A stretch of 64,000 nucleotides of DNA. Origin: Darksidea phi (taxonomy: Eukaryota > Ascomycota > Dothideomycetes > Pleosporales > Lentitheciaceae). The notes below the pieces were generated by a model that saw only the letters and a list, made by a program, of their open reading frames with translations, made no database searches and had not been told where the DNA came from. This document shows, piece by piece, positions 1 through 9,212 of the stretch (the stretch's first letter is position 1; each line of letters opens with the position of its first letter). The DNA lies in assembly GCA_030770425.1 (NCBI GenBank), contig JASJFT010000028.1, positions 264,711-328,710 of the forward strand. The letters run 5' to 3'. A program made the translations under genes and the position numbers.

Positions 1-1
1 C

Positions 2-382
2 AACGAGAACAACCCGAAATACGTACGCGTCGGAGGCGGCGGGCGCGGATACGCACAAGACCAAGATCCTAGCCCACCTCATTCTCTCTCCCAATCAGTC
101 GGTCAAATGGCGGAACAAAATCAACAGCAGCAGGAGGCGAAGCATCCACAGCTCCGAGAGCAGAACCAGCAGCAGCAAGACAACAGCAATGAGCCTGTAG
201 TAAGGGGTGATGGCACGGTGTTACAAGAGAGTGATCGGCCGCGAAACCCGAAGAAGAAGATGTGGGATGAGGGTGTGGAGAGTGCGAAATTCGAGGAGAA
301 GCAGAGACAAGCGGAGCAGCAGTTGTTGCAGGAGCAGGCGGCTGCTGAAGGGGGGGGAGAGAGGAAGAAGGATGAGCTGTAG
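2..382 (+). CDS. C-terminal end of a Gln-rich hypothetical protein (5' part outside window)
   Basis: The frame is open from base 2 to the TAG stop at 380-382, so the visible part is about 126 residues and the start codon is probably outside the window or in an earlier exon. An in-frame ATG at 107 could instead give a 91-residue protein. The visible part starts with a Gly-rich stretch (VGGGGRGY), followed by Gln-rich tracts (QQQQ twice) and a charged, coiled-coil-like tail. The last four residues are KDEL, the classical ER-retrieval signal, but no signal peptide is visible, so the ending may be accidental. The Gly-rich piece resembles fungal proteins with repeated GGxGN motifs, but I cannot assign a family. 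The function is unknown. Confidence 0.5.
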   Translation, partial: NENNPKYVRVGGGGRGYAQDQDPSPPHSLSQSVGQMAEQNQQQQEAKHPQLREQNQQQQDNSNEPVVRGDGTVLQESDRPRNPKKKMWDEGVESAKFEEKQRQAEQQLLQEQAAAEGGGERKKDEL

Positions 383-2134
383 GGATTACCCGTATGGGGT
401 ATGTAGATGTCCTACGAATACATGACTAATGTATATGTTAAGTCTTCGTTTCCCGTCAGCTGACACCGCCATTGACCTATAAGTGGGACAAGTATCGTCT
501 CATCCCTCTAGTTTTCTTTTGCCACACTTTTACCTCCGTGAAGGTTGTTCTCAAGATTGTTTGTCGACTCGCAGCTGTCGCGCGGTCTACAAAACGACGG
601 AGAACCTTGAGAGGATCTTGGCCGCTGGAGTGACGAGAAAGCAAGGTCGCCTGGCGACATATGGAGTGTGCGTATAGGGAAGGAGACCTCAAGACTACAC
701 CGTCGCTTCTTGATTCGTTCTTTGTTCCTTTCTTGTACTTTGTGATTCTAATTTCCCAGGGTTTAAAAGTGTACATCATGGGCTGAGACATCATTCACCG
801 GCTCTTACAGAACCGAACTCGGTTCATACACGACAGTCGGGGTTTTGGGTGAAAGGTTTCCGACGTGCTTCGAAGGAAGAGTTGAGTTTGGGGAGAAACG
901 GAGAAGTCAAATCGAAGCACGATACGTATGGTGTATTATACATATCCCAGGTACCCATACCATGTATCAAATAATTTCGATATTTCGATACCCGTGAAGT
1001 TATGTGGAGTGGATAAAAAGCACGGCTTGCATCTCTCGACCCTTCTCCTGTACAAAAGCGTTCTAAGGCATCCATGCCACTAAAACCGTAAAAAGTCGAG
1101 AGGATGTTTTGTAGACTAAATCCCTAGAAGTTAATGCTCATGTTTCGGCTTTTCTCTTGGTCAATAGGTCGGTAGCCTAAATGTTATGGCCTGGCGAACT
1201 GCATGGCGTGGCGGACTGCACTGATCGTGGCAATGGATATACACAGAGTGAGGAAGAAGCTGGCAATAGGTATTACTCTCGCACCTTTTGAAGATATCAT
1301 AAATGAAATTCAGCGAGGAGGTACCAGAAGGGGCTTTGTTTACCTCGAACCCTGTATTCTAGGCCTTCTCATTAACTTCACATGTCCCGATGCCTTTTTT
1401 GTTTGGCCTTCGCTGACCTGTACCGTCCATCAACTCCGTCCGCTTCGGCATACTACTCCGCACGCAAACGCAAACTTCCCCGTTCAACATGCCAACGAAT
1501 TGACACTTTAAGCTTCTCTAGAAGATATTTCTCGTAGTCGCCAACGCACGCCCACAAGCAGATACGTCCCTGACTTCTTTTCAGACACCCACTCCAATAA
1601 TTCTTCAAATGGTAATCTCAATAAGCTCTCATGCTTCTCTGCGTTGAGCGTTTCAGTATACTGGGAAGACATAATGCAGTGTGGTGAAGAGAAAAGGAGT
1701 GCTTGAGGTAATTTGTACTGTGGTTCTCGCTTGGAACATTGCAAAGGGGCCATGAGCTTTGTAATAAATGGAAGGGTGATACGGGCATCATGCTGAGTTC
1801 TCCGAACCCCTTACTTTAAGCGAAAAAACAGAACATTTGGGTTCGAGGTACTATAATGTTCCACTGCCCTCAGTGGAGGTGCTTCATCCAGAACATAAGT
1901 CGAGACTGGACTGATTTTAGGGCGGCTTAACAAACAAACTCTCTAACATGCTGTGCATGTTTAAAGTGGAGTAACACCTCGTTTTTTTTCTTTTCGGAGC
2001 AGAGCTTCGGTGGTAGCCATGTGACGCGTTCATTTCCGGTTCTAGTTAATATAAACGCAGCGTGCATAGAAAAGCAGGAGAGGGAGAGGAAAGAAAAGAG
2101 CATTATATAGACGCAACTAGAGATGAGATGAAGT
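383..2134. other. Intergenic, no supported gene
   Basis: Several short open frames occur on both strands (up to about 110 codons). None has a recognisable motif, a convincing start or a splice pattern, and they overlap one another on both strands. I see no gene here. Confidence 0.6.
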
Positions 2135-2322
2135 GCTTTGGATTTGCACACTGGGAGTCTCTTTTGTAAGCTCCGCGCGAAACACAGTAGGGGTTTGTAC
2201 ACATTAGAAGTGCTATACCCGCACCTTACACACGATAGTAGAGCTGTAGAGTCGTACACAGTACTGTCGATCGTGAGCGACGAGGTGATGTTTCAAACAT
2301 TGAGGCGGTTGGGAGGACGGTA
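2135..2322 (+). repeat. Partial copy of the 1.2 kb dispersed element (left end only)
   Basis: About 185 bases match the left end of the element at 22139-23375, starting at TTGGATTTGCA and running through the block GTACTGTCGATCGTGAGCG to the CATTGAGGCG stretch. It has the same orientation as that copy. The rest of the element is absent. Differences from the full copies are mainly C/T and G/A transitions. Confidence 0.8.
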
Positions 2323-2908
2323 GTATTATAAACCTGCTGAGAAAGAATATCGATTGAGCGAGGATCGGAAAGAGTGGAGCCATAAGCGAGCTCTGATGAC
2401 GGAGAGATGGTGCTCGCCATCATTACAACGGCCCCAGCCGCGACAATCTGCTCAGCGATTTCTTTTTGAAGTAGCGCGGAGAGATAGCAGACAAACGCAA
2501 TGCTGACATCCAGATCTAATGGATCCGCCTTACCGCGAGTGTGTGAAGAAGAGAAGAAATTGAGGGCGCGTAGAAAAGGGGTTCATGTAGATGGATCCTG
2601 AGCGGAGAGGGCTCAGATGAACCACGATGTCTAAGATGCGGTGGAATTGCCAAGAAGCAGTCCTTGAGCTGTGAGTAACGGGACGAGCCATTGAGAGACT
2701 GATGAGTGACGGTCGGGATGATTTGCAGTAACTGATAGTGATGATTTTGTAATGAATAGCATCCGTGGTATCAAACACAAGGCGCACCGCTAATCGCTAA
2801 ATGTTAAATGTCCACCGTTTCCAAGCTTGCCATGACATGACATGTCGCAGTGGAAACAGAACCCCAGAACTCAAGGCCCAACATCCGTTTACCTCTGGCC
2901 TTTCTTTC
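2323..2908. other. Intergenic, downstream of the RTC4-type gene
   Basis: No open frame with protein-like composition is seen. The right part is the 3' flank of the minus-strand RTC4-type gene. Confidence 0.6.
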
Positions 2909-4577
2909 TCATTTAGCCCGATCAGCGTCTTCAACATCGCTTAGCTCCTCGTCACTCCGCCTAGCCACCTCATCATCAATGTCCTCGTGCAGCAACAGGC
3001 CCAATTCCCCGCTTTTCTGAATCTGCTCTTTCGCAACACCCTCGCTGACGCCCCCAAGATCCTCCATAGCCAGCAGTATAGAGAGCTCCGGGACCAGCAC
3101 CGCTTGCAGGAAAGCAGCGAACCCACTCCGCCCCACCACCGGATCTGTGGAGATCGCCTCACCAATATGTTCGACAAGCTCAGCTCCGATGACTTCCATC
3201 ATGATCCTTTTCCCGCGCGGCCCGTAATACCCAGTGGGTTCTTCTGTATCGTCAACGGTGTCGAATATTTCTTGCTCCAGCTCCTCAATCTTGTCCTTCC
3301 GTCTTGATGGTAGCGCTGCTGCCTTTCCCGTTAGCAACTTCGCCGCATGTTGCTTCCGATACTCTGATTCCACCTCCGTCTCATTCCTTAGCAGCTTCAC
3401 TAATTGAGGTTTGTAACTGCGTATCCTGCTTGGTAATCCTTCCCAATCTATTTGCGGGAGACCCAGTGCTGTGTATTCGGTTTGCGCGGCGATGCGTTTG
3501 TGATCTTTACAGAAAAGGGTTTGGTTTCTCACGGTTCTTTTACGATCTCTATAGAATGCGGCGGAGTGGGCGGGATCAACCGGCTCCTGGCAGAGGGCGC
3601 ATATGGAGTCTCGGTCTTCGATTGGAAGGGCGGCTACGTCTAATTCGAGGTTGTGGCGCAAATCCCGCAGGGCTTTATTGGCTGGCATGATATAGTACGT
3701 GATAGGCTTATCCGTGTCGGAGGCATCGGTCTCGTTGTCTGTGGGACTAGAAGAGGGCTGCTTATAGGCGGTTAATGTTGCGAGGAGGTTCGGTCCCGCA
3801 CGTTTTGCAGGTGAGGACGGTGGCTGCGATACTGATTTAACTTTTTGCACTTGTTCCTTTGCATCCAAGGCTGTCATCATCTCATCGAGCTCTGCGTCCA
3901 TCATCTCAATGTTGTCTAGATCATCATCCTCAACCTGCGGCTTCCAGGATTGTTGATACGGGTTGGGACCTGCATGCTCATTAGCGGTTGTTTCCCCGAA
4001 GTCTCATGATTATGCGCTTACCTTTGTGCCTGCCTAGCGTTTTCTTTTTCGGCTTGACGTATGTTTTGGGTGGTGCCGCATGTATGTTGCCGCCGTATGT
4101 AGCTGTGGATGTAGGTTTCCGCCTTTTGGAACTCGAGTACTCCATCCCAAAGATAGAGTCTTCCGTCCCCCTCTTTTCTGCTGAACTTGTCGGGAAACCT
4201 ACTACATTCTCTTTCTCCTCTTCTCCACCCCTTCCCGCCTTGTTCGCTTGGCTATCGCGATATGAGCCCCGTTTGGGTATCCGTATCCTCGTATCTCTAG
4301 TGCTCTTCCTCGTCGCCTTCCCGCGTGTATTCACCCTGCTCGCTTTCTTCGCCAGTCCTGAGCTCATAGAAGTCTGCGACGTCTGGCTCGGTAGAGGTGG
4401 GGCTTGCGCGGGGATTTCGTCGTCCGAATCTATAGGATCCGCGTTGATTTCTTCTTCTGTCATGGCTTTCACCGCTACCGCACGCCTAGCATCTTCCTCG
4501 TGGTCATCCGAGCTCGCATGCTGCTCCCCGCCCACCGTCCTCAACAGCTTCGTCGCCGTTCTCGCTAATAGTGGCAT
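2909..4577 (-). CDS. RTC4-type protein (restriction of telomere capping 4 family)
   Basis: This is a two-exon minus-strand gene: exons 4577-4022 and 3969-2909, with a 52 nt intron (GTAAGC..GCTAAT..CATGCAG). The joined frame gives 538 residues. The N-terminal third is basic, Ser/Lys-rich and probably disordered. The C-terminal half carries the fungal RTC4-like domain: YYIMPANKALRDLRHNLE, a Cys pair CALCQ, then FCKDHKR, then RSGFAAFLQAVLVPELSILL near the end. In yeast Rtc4 is linked to telomere capping, but its molecular role is unclear, so this is family assignment only. The start was taken at MPLLARTATKL because the longer open frame upstream (to 4682) has no conserved look. Downstream genes are on the same strand but far apart. 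Confidence 0.8.
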
Positions 4578-5086
4578 ATTCGCTCCCAGCGTGTCGATAG
4601 CATGGATGAATTGCAGCGAAAGTACGCAGAAGAGAATAGACGGGTGAAATTGGAGATGTGGGGTTGAAACTGCGAATGTCAATCGATTGCGTCGCGTACA
4701 GAGACCTCAGACGCGACTTCTCCGAACGCGCCGCTAAGGTGTATCCGTGCGCCGAGGACCAGAGCTGACGTCTCCCTCATCGGTGGGATTATTGCAGCAT
4801 TAGTACACGCGTCTTCAAGGTTATTAGTTTTAATTTTCTAGGCAGTACTGGATTCTTTTGAAGGACGATGTAGAATTCTGTCTAGGTTGAATGCAATCAC
4901 GTTCTTGTCTCTAGTCAAGCTCGTCTGTAAATGCTATATAGGGGAATTACATAAGCAGTCAGCAGTATGCGACCGAACTAGTGAAAACTATAATGAGTGT
5001 GAAGCTAAGTGTCAAGCTGGCCCCCTCTTTCTGGTTTGCATCACATGTGTCTCTCGTCCGTCGATTTCGTTCTATCACCCTCAGAG
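4578..5086. other. Intergenic between RTC4-type and HET genes
   Basis: This holds the RTC4-type promoter side and the 3' flank of the HET gene. Only a 67-codon open frame (4887-5090) is present, without recognisable content. Confidence 0.6.
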
Positions 5087-7143
5087 CTAAATGACCGTGT
5101 ATGTATAAGTTGGTAACCGCTTTAATGTTTCCCGATCGCGGTCATATCCTACGGAGAATGCCCCGACCCGACGAAAAGTATTGCACTTGACCTCTTCTAG
5201 TAGCAGCCCTAGCAGCCGCATGCTGGCATTCGTATTCTCTATCCACTTTTCGCATTCGTATATTGGAGCGCACCAGACGCTCTTATTGAGATTCGCTTCA
5301 TCGAGGTCATCAAAGACGACGTCGTTCCATGTATCGTCCAGGAAGTCAGAAGGCTCTACGTTTGCTGCAGCATACTCGCCATACCACTCCAAAGCCGGTC
5401 GGCTAAAAATTCGTGAAATGCAGTATGAAATCCCTTGGACTCTCTCGACGCCCCTTCCTAGTGCTTCTACCGCAAACCCTTTGGGAATAATACTTGCTTG
5501 TACCAGTGGTCCAGTTATGCAGATCGAAAGAGAATGGTCCAATAGAGAGAGACTCGTGTCGCTATGTTCCTTCACTTCCCAGGTAGAGACAAGAGGGGTT
5601 TCTGTAGCCCCCGATGCCCATTCAGTCCATACCGGGCACTCCAGCGAAGCCCAAGACCACGACGGAGCTCGATATCTGTAGGGCCGAACTTTTGGCCACC
5701 TACTTTTGTCTATGGCAGCTCTGGTCCAAAGAAGGCAGTATGGAAGATCGGCCTCCCACATCCCAGCCCAGCAATGGCCGCGAGCTAGTCCTTTGCTCTT
5801 GAGAGTGGAGATCAGACCAGAGAGGGCAACCAATTTGTCTTTATTAAAGGTAAGCTCGCACTTGCTGTAGTCCTGAACCAACACAGACCAAGCACCGTCA
5901 TCTTCGGTGAAGTCCGTCCGCCAAAACCGGTTCCGTCTGTCGTGGAAAGGTCTTAATGCTTCTGGCACTTGGATTGGATATGACTCAGTGGCTGCAGTGG
6001 TCCGACATTCCCATATGAGTTCTGATTTAGTGAAATGGATGATGCGTGTTGCGAGGAAGCGCTCTTGCATAACCCAAGCTCGTCGAAGGAGCGGTTGGTT
6101 TAAGAAGCTTTTGGCCCATTCGATACTGTTTTCCACGACTACGAATTTACTTTCGGGTACAACTGCCCAAGAAATCAACCCCGACGAAGAGATGTCTCTC
6201 GTGGCACTAAAGAGGCTTCCGTCGCAATTGATAGATCCCGTCGCTGCAATGTTGATAATGGCGTGGGAGTAGATTTTGCCCATTAAGTTTGATTCCCTTG
6301 CCCAGTCTTCCTCGGAATCCTGGCATATGCACAAGGAATCAATCCACAGATACCGAATATCCAGTTGCCAGCATACTGCAATAGCTTCGGAGAAGACTCT
6401 CGGAAGGGTTTCGCGAGGAATTCCTTGCTTCATCTGATGCATACTTTGCGTCAGAAGCCGGAGAGGTTGGGATTTCCCCCAGCAGTGGCTCAGAGTCGCA
6501 TAGGCTGGGGAGCGGTTGTGGAGACACTTGCTCTCAATTGTGCTCCCGTCTTCGACTATGACAAGCCTAGCTGGTTCCGAAGAGAACGGTTGCCCAATAT
6601 CCAATAGCCGGGAGGGGAGATAAGCATCATCGAAGATTGGCCGACATTCTTTGTGGTTCTCTAGACAGTCTTGATACCATCTTAACAATATTTCCTGGGA
6701 GGTTGTTGATTCTGGGTTCTTTATATCGCGATGTTCTACCGGATTATCTGGATGAGTTAGTTTCACACAACAACTGAAATTACAGGTAATTTACATGGTA
6801 ACAAGTCAAACATCATAAGACGATGGATCTCATCATGACCTCGGGTCCGAGAAACGTCGATTTGGAGTTCCATCCTGTGATTTAGTCTGATCGCATGCTC
6901 GAGGCTTGCACTTTGGTGGGCCATCTTAAATGATGTGCTAACTTCGACATTGGACCAGTCTTCTTTTCCAAATCCAGTGATGCATTCCAGCCAGATCGCT
7001 TTGCATATTCGGCAGCTTTTAGATGCGGACTGCCTGAGTCCGGTGATATTATTGTGATGGGGCCCGTTTACAGAGTGAGACCAGTCTTCATCTGCAAGGC
7101 TCCAGTTCCTTGAGAATATCGCAAGGCAAGTGTCGCAGAACAT
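5087..7143 (-). CDS. HET-domain protein (heterokaryon incompatibility type)
   Basis: Exons 7143-6795 and 6747-5087 join across a 47 nt intron (GTAAAT..AACTAACTCATCCAG) to 669 residues. The N-terminus MFCDTCLAIFS with a downstream CRICKAIW is the cysteine-containing lead typical of this family. The HET core follows at about residues 199-330, with YATLSHCWG, then YLWIDSLCICQDSEEDW, then RAWVMQERFLATRIIHF. The C-terminal half has the usual variable sequence with PSWSWASLECPVW. HET-domain proteins take part in non-self recognition and programmed cell death after hyphal fusion in some fungi; most family members are uncharacterised, so no specific role can be given. The reading frame is intact, unlike the NLR-type gene at 52 kb. 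Confidence 0.88.
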
Positions 7144-7745
7144 AGCTGCGCCGACAATTGTAGGCGGTTGGTGGAGTGGCTACTGATATCGGGTGAGGCC
7201 AATAGATACGGTGCCAAAAGTGGATTGCGCATATATCTGATAAGGCCGAAGTTGAAGCTAGAACTTTAACAACGAAGGAGATTCGCCTACGAGGAGATGG
7301 GGGTAGCGGACCGATGCTTTGCATTTAAGCAGGACAATGCTCATCCACGAAACGACCTAAAAGGTAGGGAACAAGGAGATAAGGTAGCCGTGTTGTAAGC
7401 TGAAGTATAACAGTATGCGTGCCTCAGCTACTAGTGCCTTGGCACTCGCCCCCGGATCTTGTCAGAGAGTTATAACTTTTGTACTAGAAGATAGAAGCTG
7501 TATATTAAAGGCGGGGTACGGAGCCTGCAAAAACTCATGTGGAGGGGTGCTAGTAGCTCATGTCTTGTACTAATGTCTACTGCTGCCTCACGATTGCAAC
7601 GTGATTTGTGCTTCTAAGTTACGATGAATACAAAACAGTTAAGCACGCTAAGGTCGCTTGGGAACCAGCGCAAACGCTCGCAGTGGACTTTACACTAAGC
7701 GTATCGGGGGTATCATTTTTAAAGTCAATCGCTGCGTCATCCCAC
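7144..7745. other. Intergenic between HET gene and rcl1
   Basis: About 600 bases holding the HET promoter side and the rcl1 3' flank. No supported gene; the short open frames here are shadows or random. Confidence 0.6.
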
Positions 7746-8963
7746 TCACCCAATCTTCCTTCCCACATTGCCAACCCCTCGTCCAACAACACTAACAACA
7801 ATTTCGTCGTCTTCTTCATCTCCACCCTTCCCCCTAAAGCCCCACGCCGCTCCTGTGAACGTCCTTACGTCCCTCCCCAATTGCACAACGCTCTCAGAAC
7901 CTAGCACATCCTTCCCTAGACAGAGCCTCCCAACATCTTCCGTCCCCATTGCCATCAGCATCAGCATTGTATCTGCTGCTGTGACCTCCACGCAGCCTCC
8001 ATGGCTAATTTTCTCCAACAGCTGATATGCACACTGCTTGCCTATGTCCTCTGGGGTTGTGCCACCTTGTGGTGGTGATGCCACGTCCGAGGAGTATAGG
8101 CAATTTGTAGAAGACTCGGCCACAAGCGAAAGCCCGAAGCCGACGGCTCCTTTCGTCTTACTATTTGGGTCGGTTTTCGAATATGTGGGAATGAGCGGGG
8201 CAGACGAGACGTCGGAGAAGATATACGTGTCTGGGACAAACTTGTTAAGAACGCCGCGCGCCGTCTCGATCATCCGCTGGTTGTTCGACCCACTGACGCC
8301 GACCGCGTATGCAACCCCTCTTATCCTCTTCACCCTTCCCTTGTTCATTAAGTGCAGCGTCTTGGGTAACCGAACCTGGTGTCCAAACACCAACTGCACC
8401 TCTCCGCCCGCACCTCTACCCTGCGAAGGAGCGCAACTGCGCTTCAGGACCCTAAGCTCGATATTCCTCTCAATGCTAAAATTCTTGTAAAGCGGCAGTA
8501 TTGCCGTGCGCATGGTGTCAACCGAGATGTCTCCCACCATTGTCGCAGCTGTTATGCACCCTTCTCCATGCAGTACCACATTGACAGCACTCTTGCTGAA
8601 TGGTGCCAGTAAAGCCAGCGGTATCAACCACCAGCTTACTCCCCTCCTACCGCACTCCTTTGGGATCTCATGCTTGACCACTCCGCCCATCGCGCCCAAA
8701 CCCTCCGTACTCCCCGTTATCAGACCAGGTCGATATACTAGCGTGGTACCGGTCATCGAAAACTGAATCTGAGAGCCATTCGTCATGGAGTCGAGTAGTC
8801 GTATAAAGTTTGTTTCGTATGGCGTAAGGCCGGGCCGGGTCGAGGAGGGTCGGATCTTAGATATGCGGATTGGACGGCCAGTGAGCGTCGCGAGAAGCAG
8901 GCGCGTGGTAAGATGGCGGTGGCCCTCAAATTGAAGAAGCGTTTGTATCGTTTCGTCGGTCAT
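7746..8963 (-). CDS. rcl1: RNA 3'-terminal phosphate cyclase-like protein Rcl1
   Basis: A single exon gives 405 residues from the ATG at 8963 (MTDETIQTLLQFEGH). The frame stays open to an ATG at 9083, but those 40 extra residues do not look conserved, so the inner start was chosen. The segment LLQFEGHRHLTTRLLLATLTGRPIRI is the hallmark N-terminus of the Rcl1 branch of the cyclase fold. GEGCITAATMVGDISVDTMRT and a VEVTAADTMLMLMAMG segment follow. Rcl1 acts in the nucleolus within the small-subunit processome and is needed for early cleavages of the 18S rRNA precursor. Unlike true cyclases it lacks cyclase activity in yeast. The length is a little above the family's usual 370-400 residues. Confidence 0.93.
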   Translation of the reverse strand: MTDETIQTLLQFEGHRHLTTRLLLATLTGRPIRISKIRPSSTRPGLTPYETNFIRLLDSMTNGSQIQFSMTGTTLVYRPGLITGSTEGLGAMGGVVKHEIPKECGRRGVSWWLIPLALLAPFSKSAVNVVLHGEGCITAATMVGDISVDTMRTAILPLYKNFSIERNIELRVLKRSCAPSQGRGAGGEVQLVFGHQVRLPKTLHLMNKGRVKRIRGVAYAVGVSGSNNQRMIETARGVLNKFVPDTYIFSDVSSAPLIPTYSKTDPNSKTKGAVGFGLSLVAESSTNCLYSSDVASPPQGGTTPEDIGKQCAYQLLEKISHGGCVEVTAADTMLMLMAMGTEDVGRLCLGKDVLGSESVVQLGRDVRTFTGAAWGFRGKGGDEEDDEIVVSVVGRGVGNVGRKIG

Positions 8964-9212
8964 GGTGGATAAATTGCAGAAAGATGAAGCATGCTTGGAG
9001 ACATAAAAGTTCGCGACTTCATGATGTGGGATGTAACTTTTTCTGCCCGCTAGCCTCACCGCCCGGCCGAGGAACGGGCCCACTCAAAAGCGAATACTAA
9101 CGACGCATGGTCAAATCCGTAACTCGCTGTCACCATCAACCTATGTATTCAAATGAACTCTAGTGAACGCCGCCCAATGATAGGATTACAAGAAAGAAAC
9201 ACATTCTCCACT

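Noticed and set aside
8964..9083. 40-residue N-terminal extension of Rcl1
   Set aside because: The extension has no conserved look, and the family normally starts a few residues before the LLQFEGHRHL block.
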